64,000 nucleotides of DNA. It comes from Myxococcales bacterium. GTDB taxonomy: Bacteria; Myxococcota_A; Polyangia; Nannocystales; Nannocystaceae. Made by a program: the position numbers and the translations under genes. A model generated the notes under the pieces. It had not been told where the DNA came from. It worked only from the letters and a program-made list of their open reading frames with translations, and made no database searches. Positions 10,001 through 19,619 of the stretch are shown in pieces. Position 1 is the stretch's first letter. Each line of letters starts with the position of its first letter. Location of the stretch: NCBI GenBank assembly GCA_020633335.1, contig JACKDU010000002.1:620001-684000 (forward strand), given 5' to 3'.

Positions 10001-11709
10001 TGGTTGTCGGGCTGGAGCTCGAGGATCCGCTCGAGCGCCCGCAGGCCGCGCTCGGGCTGGCCGAGGCGATCGCGGCTGAGGTTGACGATCCGCCGGAGGA
10101 GCCCGACGCGCGGCTCGAGCTCGAGGGTGTCGGCGGCGACGTAGAGGATCTCGACGACGTCGCTGAGCCGCTTCTCCGACTCGTAGAGCGCGACCAGGTC
10201 GTCCCATCGCTCGCCGATGATGTAGGCCTCGCGGAGGGTCTCCATCGCGGCCTCGTGGCCGGGCTGGAGGCGCAGGACCTCGTGGAAGGAGCGCAGCGCC
10301 GCCTCCTCGTCGCCGAGGCGCATCCGCTGGACCGAGGCGAGGCGGAGGAGGAGCTCGATCGCCTCCTCGGGATCCTTGGTCGCCGCGATCTGGCGCTGGC
10401 GGAGCTCCGCCGCCGCGTCCCAGCGACCGTCGCCCTCGTAGGTCTGGGCGAGCGCGTCGAGGGCCGCCGGCACCTCGCCGTGGAGCTCGAGGATCTCGTT
10501 CCACGCGGCGATCGCCTCGTCGCGCTCGCCGAGCCGCTGCTCGAGGAGGCGGGCGATGTCGATCCGGAGCTCGGCCGCGTCCTCCGGCGAGCACGCAGCG
10601 ATCGCCTCGCGCTTGAGCTCGATGAGCCCGCGCCAGTCGCCGCTCTGCTCGTAGATCTTGGCGATCAGCGCCCGCGCGTCGGGGTTGGCCGGCTCGATCC
10701 CGAGGACCTCGTTGAGCGCCTCGAGGCCGCGCTGCGGCGCGCCCATGTTGTCGATCCAGACCTCCGCGGTCTTGATCAGGAACTCGATCTGGCGGGCCGT
10801 GTCGCCCTCGTCACGGGCCGTGTCCACGAGGCGCGAGTAGACGCCGAGGAGGTCGTTCCACCGCCCCGAGCTGCCGTAGGTGTCGGCCAGCGCCTGGATC
10901 GTCGCGGCGTGGTGCGGATCGATGTCGAGGATCCGCTGGAGGGTCGCCAGCGCCATCGCGTCGAGGCGGAGCTGATCGCGGTAGAGCTCGGCGATCTCGA
11001 GGAGCTTGGCGATCCGCTCGTCGTTCTGAGCGGCGGGGATCCGATCGTAGTCCTCTTTGAGGAGCTCGACGAGCGCGGTCCACTTCTGTCCCTCGCGATA
11101 GAGGCGCTGGAGGGCGCTCACCGCCCGATCGTCGTGGCCGTCCTCGCGGAGCACCGAGCGCCACACCTCGATCGCACGATCGACGCTGCCGAGCTTCTGC
11201 TCGGCGATCTCAGCCATCTCCTCGGCGAGCTCGAAGCGGCGATCGACGTCGTCCTTCTTCAACGACCGGCGGGCCTGGACCAGCACCTGCATGAGCTGGC
11301 TGGCGTCCTTGTCGGCCGAGAAGACCTCTCGGTAGAACCCGAGGACATCCAGGTTGGCCGGCTCGGAGCGGCGGATCCGCCGGAAGAAGGGCTCGGCGAG
11401 ATCGGTTTGCTGGCCGACCTTCCAGACCACGAGGCCGGCGAGGAGGGCGATGTCGTTGCCGGCGTCGTTGCGCGGCGCTCGCTGGGCAGAGTGCTTCGCG
11501 GCGTCGACGATCTCATCGACGCTCGCCGAGTCGACGACCAGCCGACCGAGCACCGCGGCCGCCGCCTCGACGGACGCAGGGTCCTTCTTGGCGTCAGCAC
11601 GCGCGGTGACGAGGTCGATGTCACCGACGGCACTCTCGAGCTCGGAGCGCAGCGCGGGGTCATCGAGGGCACGCAGATACTGAACGAGAGCAGAGCGAAG
11701 TTCGGACAT
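1033..11709 (-). CDS. Giant tetratricopeptide-repeat protein (3558 aa)
   Basis: One uninterrupted frame built almost wholly of helical repeats of the TPR/HAT kind. Units of roughly 105-115 residues recur with the pattern 'R..LL.RIA.L.E..L.D...A...W..VLE.DP....AL..L..LY...G.W..L...LERRLE', about thirty times. There is no signal peptide, membrane segment or catalytic motif, so it is predicted to be a cytoplasmic scaffold for protein-protein contacts. Very long TPR proteins of this kind occur in myxobacteria, but I cannot tie this one to a named function. The start ATG is at 11709, with GAGG nearby as a weak ribosome site. It is preceded by a structured leader (11719-11757) and followed by a strong terminator. 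Base use (GAG, CTC and CGG codons) leaves an equally long open frame on the other strand, which I treat as a shadow. Confidence 0.9.
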   Translation of the reverse strand: MSELRSALVQYLRALDDPALRSELESAVGDIDLVTARADAKKDPASVEAAAAVLGRLVVDSASVDEIVDAAKHSAQRAPRNDAGNDIALLAGLVVWKVGQQTDLAEPFFRRIRRSEPANLDVLGFYREVFSADKDASQLMQVLVQARRSLKKDDVDRRFELAEEMAEIAEQKLGSVDRAIEVWRSVLREDGHDDRAVSALQRLYREGQKWTALVELLKEDYDRIPAAQNDERIAKLLEIAELYRDQLRLDAMALATLQRILDIDPHHAATIQALADTYGSSGRWNDLLGVYSRLVDTARDEGDTARQIEFLIKTAEVWIDNMGAPQRGLEALNEVLGIEPANPDARALIAKIYEQSGDWRGLIELKREAIAACSPEDAAELRIDIARLLEQRLGERDEAIAAWNEILELHGEVPAALDALAQTYEGDGRWDAAAELRQRQIAATKDPEEAIELLLRLASVQRMRLGDEEAALRSFHEVLRLQPGHEAAMETLREAYIIGERWDDLVALYESEKRLSDVVEILYVAADTLELEPRVGLLRRIVNLSRDRLGQPERGLRALERILELQPDNQQVARELLPLYREQGNWNRLIATYEVLLEAADNDDDRLELIAGIRDVALHNLGSASQALHWAARAYAIRPSDEILRAGLESAAERAQEWGELIKGYEERIASDECDDAERLELLDRLAEIARGKLSDDDLAQRFLSKIVDIDPKNESALTTLEEIYSASERWADLAQILQKRLVITPESQRLALLRRIATLQEDKVHDLDGAVATYEAIREILPGDLEVIDSLARIHRERGAWRDLADTLQRRLELMDGSPEQVNVLFELSQIQAVRLRDSQAAVGGFMTILDLDPDHLPTIDALEALRRSDPSCSLTVMRGLLPYYRSIGDRDREAQALEVIVAAETDVATRRGMLGELAAIYDLMGDERKADALRIRLELVALDPPERAVREGMLQAARELGQLDVVARSYEQGINILTEKINQAELDGQSASAEIELRRELRSELATLLRDELDRPLDAERVYLSILNYDEANQDAYDALNELLRARGAHEELMKLYRRRVDVIFDSEEQKVLLDRIIKIARHVLDDRETAIKTAEELLDMIPEDLPTMELLAEMYEESAEIENHYSLEDLLGRWGELVESDEMRHQIACRRAALRMQRLSDAFGAVDLLGTVLAEDPGSLRARQLLEMLLDESDVQLQVAALLEPIYVALHDHRARVRILQVRREKAEELGSIDEATSHLQQIARIQENELNDPEAAFVALAEAYKIDPRRQDLRGELQRLGIELGRLEELVAVWREALTKLEDRTLKTDLLLRAGTLLDDHIRDIDQARQVYAELLDLDPPDVEVAKKASTALVRLHREANDEQALVGALRAHLRFAEDDAEQVKLNLEIAELQEKLGDPRTATESYYAVLDLDPENIEAADALERIFVELEDWDSLCAALRQRVMVTEDTFDQARLWRKVGEIQRDHAQNPHRAVEAFQWIVDLRPSDKEYAFALDAIVRIKSNLEEWGDVEDGLRRLIEVNEEEDKAKADLLIRTADVVGNHLDRHHEAMELLEKALAIDPLDETARRMMIAYLDREDTQDEATRILIPVYEGEHNWEALLDLEERAARRMDVGPDRTRALMKVAQSYEARLLDPLKAFKILCDLLLEALDQVAFPTILAEVTRLGADPDLSDDLLRTYLDAADQLSDSERLLQVLRMAGEVALVRLERHDAARVAFERVLELAPDDTRAFDALEHIYLMENDQDALARLLLARAERCEGDQRDDYLIRAAEIYSGELERPIEAIEAYERLSAEGLGRPRVQEALEPLYERTERYVELAAFLERKIERLSGDAVVETHLRLSTIHREQLLNPEEGLRHFVAALRLDPARAIGTGDLDRYLSDEDIRFQVIELLEPAFTDIQDWPRLIQIQELRLERALDSTERVSILMRIAEIQEAKLMEVEQAYGTYRRVFEVAPENVEARENLLRLANILARVEDYVELISDFVDGPGLGDERDEILAVVREAAELWSRLGQYPRAVPFFERLLDARPDDTSVFPALESVLTHAEMWDRLMDAYWAEADRSFDEGHQVEILMRLAELALGILVDDEAAARAYRRVLEIQPDSELARSALERIFERTEQWELLIELLRDRLERTVDAQMREAVLLRIAELQDSKLDQPESAIDTLDRLFAEIPGDQAAIAFLEGLAERREEQRERIFAILRPLYEAAGDTMRIIAVDEWQLSVTDDPFTRHEIYREIAMLLERMGGEAAGHALQVLLRALQEPGPQGSIEGLDAEVFRLGEALAAMEHVIASMIAAAGCDALADERERRIDLLVKAARYQLANNYLHESVESLRAALQIDEENAVALELLDQGLLMLNNFEELKAVLERRIEVTGDPTERLDLLRRLARLLEDTLVMPEAAEQAWRRLTDIEPSDLEALQRLRNLYQASGSSSELIEVLERLIEVSADPSERRTLRMDLATIQRELMNNRDAEIEVLRSLLMEEPHDEDAMSSLARALIAEERFGEAADVVLERASMVDAPETKAALLLDVARLYAGPMADPFGALAHYESVLQSQPDHQGALADLVTLATQQDYCEAASNLVLPYLERQHYWQELASVYEARSRFLGDTFMIAEALRNLVRIRYERLSDPAGALDAAYQLLDKVPADELKPVLETTARLSVHLDHADEHVDNLGKRSQNPNVDPASRVQMAQSAAEIAEEILGDKARAVALLAPLIEAEIGDEGLCRNVERLARSSGNKELLARALRESARLAEGQPGHADVLVRLADAELDINAIDRAIEAYREALDIHPGFAGAVAGIERILENFQREGQSPPSAIFEALERSYQDAGNLPGMARIVRMRLEAAEGDEFLQMLEHLGRLYEDGGGSREEALDAWGNLLLRDAESSVALERTVALAADRALLGRAIHFMAAAIDAAREQGRPCVELCLATTRILLDDIHDPRTAQKALAPVLDENPEHADALALLVEAGRAAGDLEVLHDALTRYARVLVSPEEAATLWREAAEVASRQGEMGRMKEDIEQLLELDEDDDVAWQKYLEVLMALTDYDGLADALGRRVMITADEEERHQLRHYLARLLVDYLDRLDEGITVYHDMLGARPDDVNVMQELEALLRRIGRWPDVRDILERRLEYIEGDDKIAALDELAKVVEERLDDAAEAVEIHHRILADAPDHGPSLAALERLLTRSERWSELAELLERRLEILRGAGATEEAQELALQLAGLLANELGDTERSQGILVEVLEHDPNNVPALLSLATVYDARGEEEAMMQILEHAASLNPEGELGSMLQLRLAKMTDDPEHRRAYLEAALHFHPTNLEAAELLLELSREEGYWEQVAYLLALIGSQCEDPAKRRKLDIERVDILMEKVNDLDEALRALAPIYEEVQDDMDVNRRIADALYMSGRYEEAVGMYAWLVEVSAAVNKRSKEHAGFLTRLSRVELAGGISDEAVDRLREAYRIDTTNPETLITLSDVYAALEQWSDALKIARAMLLQNVDQSGLVRRGDIYVRLANAHLGLGENSKALSMLRRGAEEDSDHPEIQAMIAELQSR
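3720..3734 (+). repeat. Dispersed 15-base motif, copy TGGTCTCCAGGACAG
   Basis: Exact match to TGGTC-N4-RGACAG inside the giant TPR gene, antisense to it. A looser relative, TGCCCGAAGGAGCAG, starts near 7755 in the same gene. Confidence 0.45.
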
Positions 11710-11718
11710 AGGAGCCTC

Positions 11719-11757
11719 GGGGGAGTGATAACCCCAGGACCTACACTCCCCCTGGGG
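11719..11757 (-). promoter_or_regulatory. Structured leader with two mutually exclusive stems
   Basis: Read on the minus strand just before the giant TPR start codon: CCCCAGG (757-751 of 11xxx) can pair with CCTGGGG (738-732). GGGGGAGTG (752-744) can pair with CACTCCCCC (727-719). The two stems interlock and share two bases, so they are either alternative hairpins or a pseudoknot-like fold. The second stem ends 9 bases before ATG and would crowd the ribosome site. Confidence 0.55.
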
Positions 11758-11783
11758 ATCGGCCGGCCTGGAGACTCACATGG

Positions 11784-11799
11784 TCGCCAAGATTGGCGA
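11784..11799. promoter_or_regulatory. Perfect inverted repeat TCGCCA-AGAT-TGGCGA
   Basis: A 6-base perfect inverted repeat with a 4-base centre in the 188-base gap between the SpoU methyltransferase stop and the giant TPR start. A looser CCAGGT/ACCTGG pair follows nearby. It could be an operator of the TPR promoter; there is no T-run to suggest termination. Confidence 0.35.
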
Positions 11800-11897
11800 T
11801 TGAATCCAGGTCGCAGTGGCCGCACCTGGGAGATTTTCCGCCGTCCGACGATCGCGCGGGTCCGGCAGCGAGCGGGGCGTGGTCGCGCGCCCCGACT

Positions 11898-12614
11898 TCA
11901 CGCGCAGACGGCCGCCAGCGCGACCGCAGCAGCGGTCGAGACGTTCAGGGAGCCGATCGCGCCCCGCCGCGGGATCGTCGCAAGAAAATCGCAGCGTTCG
12001 CGCGTTAGCCGCCGAATTCCGCGCTCCTCGCTCCCGAGGACGAGGACCAGGCGGTCCGGGAGGGTCTCCGCGCAGATCTCGCCGAGCGCTCGCCCGCCGT
12101 CGACGACCGTCCCCAGCACCCAGAAACCCGCGTCCTTGCAGACGTCCAGCGCGCGGGCGAGGTTGGTGACGCGCGCCAGCGGCAGGCGCTCGCTCGCGCC
12201 GGCCGACGACCGGATCGCCGCCGGCGTCAGGCCGACCGCGCGATCGCGGGGCCAGAGCGCCCCGGCGGCCCCGAAGAACTCGGCGCTGCGGAGGATCGCG
12301 CCGAGGTTGTGGGGGTCCTGAACGCCGTCCGCGGCCACCAGCACCTGTCGCGCGCCCTCCCGCTGCGGAAGGTCGAGGAGCTCCTCGACGGTCCACTCGC
12401 GGGGGGGAGCCGCGACCGCGACCATCCCACGGGCGAGCGCTGGCGCGACGAAGGTCGCCAGGCGCTCCTCGTGGACCCGCTGGATCGCCACGCCGACCGC
12501 CGCCGCGAGCTCCTCCACGGGCGGGGCCGAACGCCCCTCAAGGAGGTAGAGCGCCTCGATCCGCCGCGGATCGGCGCGCAGGAGCTCGATGATCGCGCGC
12601 TCGCCCGGGACCAC
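11898..12614 (-). CDS. SpoU-family (TrmH/RlmB-type) RNA 2'-O-methyltransferase
   Basis: A 238-residue protein that methylates ribose 2'-OH in rRNA or tRNA using S-adenosylmethionine. The N-terminal RNA-binding part (PGERAIIELLRADPRRIEAL) resembles RlmB. The C-terminal SPOUT knot carries the three family motifs: QDPHNLGAILRSAEFFGA, LVLGSEERGI and IPRRGAIGSLNVSTAAAVAL. The GTG at 12614 is chosen because it places VVPGERAI where RlmB begins and because the frame upstream runs into the preceding lipoprotein gene, whose stop is 44 bases away. RlmB (23S G2251) is the best guess, but position specificity cannot be read from the sequence. Confidence 0.85.
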   Translation of the reverse strand: MVPGERAIIELLRADPRRIEALYLLEGRSAPPVEELAAAVGVAIQRVHEERLATFVAPALARGMVAVAAPPREWTVEELLDLPQREGARQVLVAADGVQDPHNLGAILRSAEFFGAAGALWPRDRAVGLTPAAIRSSAGASERLPLARVTNLARALDVCKDAGFWVLGTVVDGGRALGEICAETLPDRLVLVLGSEERGIRRLTRERCDFLATIPRRGAIGSLNVSTAAAVALAAVCA

Positions 12615-12657
12615 GTAGGCGGCCGACGGCGCCGGGCCGCCGCGCTCGCGGCGCGGC

Positions 12658-14394
12658 TCACCCCGAGGGCTTGACGCTGATCTGGGGCGTCTGCGTGACA
12701 AGTCGGCCCCCTTGTACCCTGACGAGCGTCGCCGAGGAAGGTGCCCGCGCGCCTTCGATCGCCTCGCTGAGCGCGCGGTAGACCAGCAGCGCCTGGTCCC
12801 CCGGGAGGCGCTTCTCGTGATCGGCGTAGGCCTCGATGAAGGCCCGGGTCTCCGGCGCGTCGTCCGGCCAGGCCACGGGCGCCATCCAGACTCCCTCCAG
12901 GATCTCGTGGCCGTCCCCTTGCTCCGCCAGCGAGAGCGCCTCACCGGTGCTCAGAACGAGGATCGGCGCGGTCCCGGCGGCTGCGGAGGGGGTCACGCCC
13001 TCACGCGCGAGCTGCCGCAGGAGGAGCTCCATCCGGGCGACGCGATCGAGGATCAGGAGGGCGGCCCCCTTCTTGAGCGCCGGCACCACCGGCCGAACGA
13101 CGCTTGCGAAGCTCGTCGTCGACTCCTCGTAGGTCGCGGCCTCGACCACGGCAATGCCGCTCTCGGCCGCCGCACGGCGTGCCGCCTCGGTCGCCCGCTT
13201 GCCATAGCCATGGGCCGGCGCGAGGATCACCAGCCCCTTCGCCCGCTCGCCGCGGGCGTGCGCGACGAGGGCGCCGATCCGCGCCTCGAGGGTCGGCGCG
13301 ACCCCAAACACGCCGCCGCTCCCCTCCCCCGGCACGATCATCGCCTCGGCGCCGAGGACCGAGCGCGCGGCCGTCACCCCGGCCGCGCCGAGGGGACCGA
13401 CCACCACCGAGGCCCCCGCCTCGAGGAGCGCGCTCGCGCCAGCCCGCGTGGTCTCGGCCGTGGACCCGGCGTCCGCCCAGAGCAGCTCCATGCCGGGGCT
13501 CTGCGCGGCAAGGATCGGCGCGGCGGCAATTGCCGCGGCAAGTTGTTCGTCGGCAAAGGCCGCGAGCTTGCCGCTCCGCGGCAAGAGGACCCCTACCCTG
13601 ACCTTTCGTGGCGCGCAGGCGGTGATCCACGACGGCTCCGCGGCGACCGGAGAATCGCCCGCCATGATCGCCATGCAGAGCGCCGCCGGGGTGCCGGGTG
13701 AGCGCGCAGCGACCCGCCGCAGCGCATCCGGGGCGGTCGTCGCCAGCGCTGCCAGCCGGGACTCGATGTAGCGGGCCTCGGGGCTCCCGTCGGCGACCTC
13801 CGAACGCCACATCCCGAGGGCATGGACGGCATGGGCCGCCGACCCCGCGCGCTCGCTCGCCAGCGCCCGCCCAGCCCAGAGATCGCCCGGCGTGATCGCG
13901 CGCGCCCGCTCAGCCTCGTCGAGGGCCGTCAGGGCGAACGCAGGATCGCCCGAGCGCGCGTGGAGGAGGGCCCGCAGGCGCTTGAGATCGGCGACGATCC
14001 CGGCCTCTGCGGCGTCGCCCGCCGCCTCCGCGCTCGCCCCTGCCCCGAGGATCTCGTCGGCCCAGCGGATGGCGATCGCGTCGTCGCCGTTGAGGTAGGC
14101 GTGGCCGACCTTGGCGTGGACCGCCGCCAGGCGGAGGTTATACGGAGGATCGCGGCCGAGGAGGCGATCGGCGGCCTGGACGACCGCGGCCCCCGCCGGA
14201 TCGGCCTGCTGAGCGCTCTGCACCGCCCGCAGGTCCTCCCGGTACTCCGGGGCGACCCGCTCGGGAGCGATCGCCGCCGCGCCGATCGGCGCGCCCTGCC
14301 CCGCGGGCGTCGTCGACCGGCAGGCCGCCGTCGAGAGCACCAGGACCACCGCAGACCGCGCGACCGCGCCGAGCATCGACCCTCGCTCCCGCAT
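12658..14394 (-). CDS. LpoA-like periplasmic-binding-fold lipoprotein with helical N-domain
   Basis: A 578-residue lipoprotein. Basic MRERG is followed by a hydrophobic run ending LSTAAC (lipobox). Residues to about 250 are Ala-rich and TPR-like. The second half begins VRVGVLLPRSGKLAAFADEQL and continues VVVGPLGAAGVTAARSVL and GLVILAPAHGYGKRATEAARR, the signature of the type I periplasmic-binding fold (Peripla_BP_6). TPR plus this fold is the architecture of LpoA, the outer-membrane activator of penicillin-binding protein 1A, so a role in peptidoglycan synthesis is inferred; a solute-binding role is the alternative. The start at 14394 is preferred because a TATGGT -10 box ends seven bases before it. 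Divergent from the gene at 14501. Confidence 0.75.
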   Translation of the reverse strand: MRERGSMLGAVARSAVVLVLSTAACRSTTPAGQGAPIGAAAIAPERVAPEYREDLRAVQSAQQADPAGAAVVQAADRLLGRDPPYNLRLAAVHAKVGHAYLNGDDAIAIRWADEILGAGASAEAAGDAAEAGIVADLKRLRALLHARSGDPAFALTALDEAERARAITPGDLWAGRALASERAGSAAHAVHALGMWRSEVADGSPEARYIESRLAALATTAPDALRRVAARSPGTPAALCMAIMAGDSPVAAEPSWITACAPRKVRVGVLLPRSGKLAAFADEQLAAAIAAAPILAAQSPGMELLWADAGSTAETTRAGASALLEAGASVVVGPLGAAGVTAARSVLGAEAMIVPGEGSGGVFGVAPTLEARIGALVAHARGERAKGLVILAPAHGYGKRATEAARRAAAESGIAVVEAATYEESTTSFASVVRPVVPALKKGAALLILDRVARMELLLRQLAREGVTPSAAAGTAPILVLSTGEALSLAEQGDGHEILEGVWMAPVAWPDDAPETRAFIEAYADHEKRLPGDQALLVYRALSEAIEGARAPSSATLVRVQGGRLVTQTPQISVKPSG

Positions 14395-14401
14395 CGGCGC
14401 A

Positions 14402-14407
14402 ACCATA
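14402..14407 (-). promoter_or_regulatory. -10 box TATGGT, 7 bases before start 14394
   Basis: Spacing predicts transcription starting at or within a base or two of the ATG. No Shine-Dalgarno is visible. Confidence 0.55.
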
Positions 14408-14486
14408 CGCGCGCAGGGGCCCGAGCGACAATCAAACGCGATTTGCGGCGATCCCGCGCCGTCTCGTGGGGTCCTCGCCCTCGTGC

Positions 14487-14492
14487 TATACC
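14487..14492 (+). promoter_or_regulatory. -10 box TATACC, 8 bases before start 14501
   Basis: Good -10 match just upstream of the ATG and no Shine-Dalgarno. It shares the 106-base divergent region with the box at 14402. Confidence 0.6.
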
Positions 14493-14500
14493 AGGTCGCC

Positions 14501-15802
14501 ATGGCCAGCGAACCCAGCGAGCACGACGACTCGGGCGACGAGGGCTTCGGCGAGAACAGCCGCTATGCGGCCCATCTCGACCGCGGCTGGTCGCTCCTCG
14601 ATCGCGCGGACTACAGCGCCGCCCGACAGTCGGCCCGCCACGCGCAGCGGCTCCGACCGGACGCGCCCGACGCCCCGGTGCTCCTTGGGGCGATCGCCCT
14701 GGCCGAGGGAGACGCCGAGGAGAGCCTCCGCTGCTACGAGTCGGCGATCGAGATCGACCCCGAGTACCTGGAGCCGTACCTAGCAGCCGCTCAGGTCGCC
14801 CTCTTCGACCTAGGAGACGCCGGCCGCGCGCTCCAGATCTGCGACGAGGCGCTCGAGCTCGAGGGGATCTCCGCCTTCGACACCGTCGACCTCGGCCTCC
14901 TCAGCGCCGAGTGCCAGCTCAGCCTGGGTCAAGTCGACGCCGCCCGAGATCGCCTCACCGCCGTCGCCGGCCACGGGCTCATCGAGGCCGCGGTCCGGGG
15001 GGATCTCGCCGAGCGCGAGGCCGCTGGCGCCGAGCACGTCCTCAACGAGCTGGTCGAGGACGAGGACGGCGAGCCCCTCGACGACGAGGAGCGCGACGCC
15101 CAGCAGACCCGCCTCCTCCACCTCTGCCTCCGCCTCGGTCGCCTCTGGCTCGACGCCGGCCTCCCCGACGAGGCCCTCCCGCTCCTGCGCTCGCTGGTCG
15201 AGCGCTACGCCGACAACGCTGACGCCTGGCACCTCCTCAGCGAGGCCGAGTACCAGCACGGCGATCCGCGGGCGGCCTGCCACGCGGCCCTCCGGGTCTA
15301 CCGCCTCGACTCCCAGCTCGCGGTCCCGAAGTGGCTCCCGAACCCCGCGCAGCTCCACCGCAAGGTCGTCCAGATCCTCACCGAGTGCCCCGACTCCGCG
15401 CTCCGTGAGCTCGGGCAGCGGCGGGTCGCGCTGGTCGTCCTGGTCCACGAGATGCCGTCGATGGAGCTGGTCCTCGAGGGGGTCGATCCCCGGGTCACCG
15501 CCCTCGCGCTCGCCAGCCGCGGGCCCCAGGAGGGGGCGAGCGCCCACCTCACCGGGATCGCGATCTATCGCCGCAACATCATGCGCCTCGCCCGGAGCCC
15601 GGAGCTCTTCGACCAGGAGCTCCGCTTCGCGGTCCTCGAGGAGCTCGCGGTCTTCCTCCAGCTCGACGACGATCGGCGGGTCGCCCTCGGCCTCCACCCC
15701 CTCGGCGAGGGCGGCATGATCGAGGAGGTCGTCGTCAACGAGCCGGCGCCCGAGGAGCCCAAGCCCTCGCGCCGCCGCCGCCGCAAGCGGATGCACTCCT
15801 GA
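14501..15802 (+). CDS. TPR protein with degenerate minimal metallopeptidase domain
   Basis: 433 residues. The N-terminal two thirds are TPR units (ALAEGDAEESLRCYESAIEIDPEYLEPYLAAAQVA and similar). The last about 110 residues (VVLVHEMPSMELVLEGVDPRV ... HLTGIAIYRRNIMRLARSPELFDQELRFAVLEELAVFLQLDDDRR) resemble the small zincin family PF06262, in which this helix carries HExxH. Here it reads EELAVFLQL, so both zinc-binding histidines are missing and the domain should be catalytically dead. No signal peptide is seen, so it is probably cytoplasmic. The tail is very basic (SRRRRRKRMHS). The ATG at 14501 is chosen over an earlier frame because of the -10 box at 14487. Confidence 0.75.
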   Translation: MASEPSEHDDSGDEGFGENSRYAAHLDRGWSLLDRADYSAARQSARHAQRLRPDAPDAPVLLGAIALAEGDAEESLRCYESAIEIDPEYLEPYLAAAQVALFDLGDAGRALQICDEALELEGISAFDTVDLGLLSAECQLSLGQVDAARDRLTAVAGHGLIEAAVRGDLAEREAAGAEHVLNELVEDEDGEPLDDEERDAQQTRLLHLCLRLGRLWLDAGLPDEALPLLRSLVERYADNADAWHLLSEAEYQHGDPRAACHAALRVYRLDSQLAVPKWLPNPAQLHRKVVQILTECPDSALRELGQRRVALVVLVHEMPSMELVLEGVDPRVTALALASRGPQEGASAHLTGIAIYRRNIMRLARSPELFDQELRFAVLEELAVFLQLDDDRRVALGLHPLGEGGMIEEVVVNEPAPEEPKPSRRRRRKRMHS

Positions 15803-15935
15803 GCGCCGCCCTGACCTGCCGTGGACCTGCCGCGGGGCCGGGCGGCCGCCGGGCCGGCCCACTGCGCTCGAGGACATGTCCTTCTGGCCCTGGCCTATCG
15901 ACCAGGGCTAGAAGATCTCCCGCTCCGAGCGCTGG

Positions 15936-19589
<3,654 letters not shown>

Positions 19590-19597
19590 GGGGCGGG

Positions 19598-19603
19598 ACC
19601 TTA
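19598..19603 (-). promoter_or_regulatory. -10 box TAAGGT, 8 bases before dnaE start
   Basis: Leaderless-type spacing; the eight bases between box and ATG are C/G only and contain no ribosome site. Confidence 0.5.
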
Positions 19604-19619
19604 CCGCAGGCGCGCGGGG

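Noticed and set aside
1075..12321. 3748-codon open frame antisense to the giant TPR gene
   Set aside because: It mirrors codon use of the real gene (GAG, CTC and CGG codons leave few stops on the complement), gives a low-complexity Leu/Glu/Arg/Val protein, and runs through the next gene. No start or ribosome signal.
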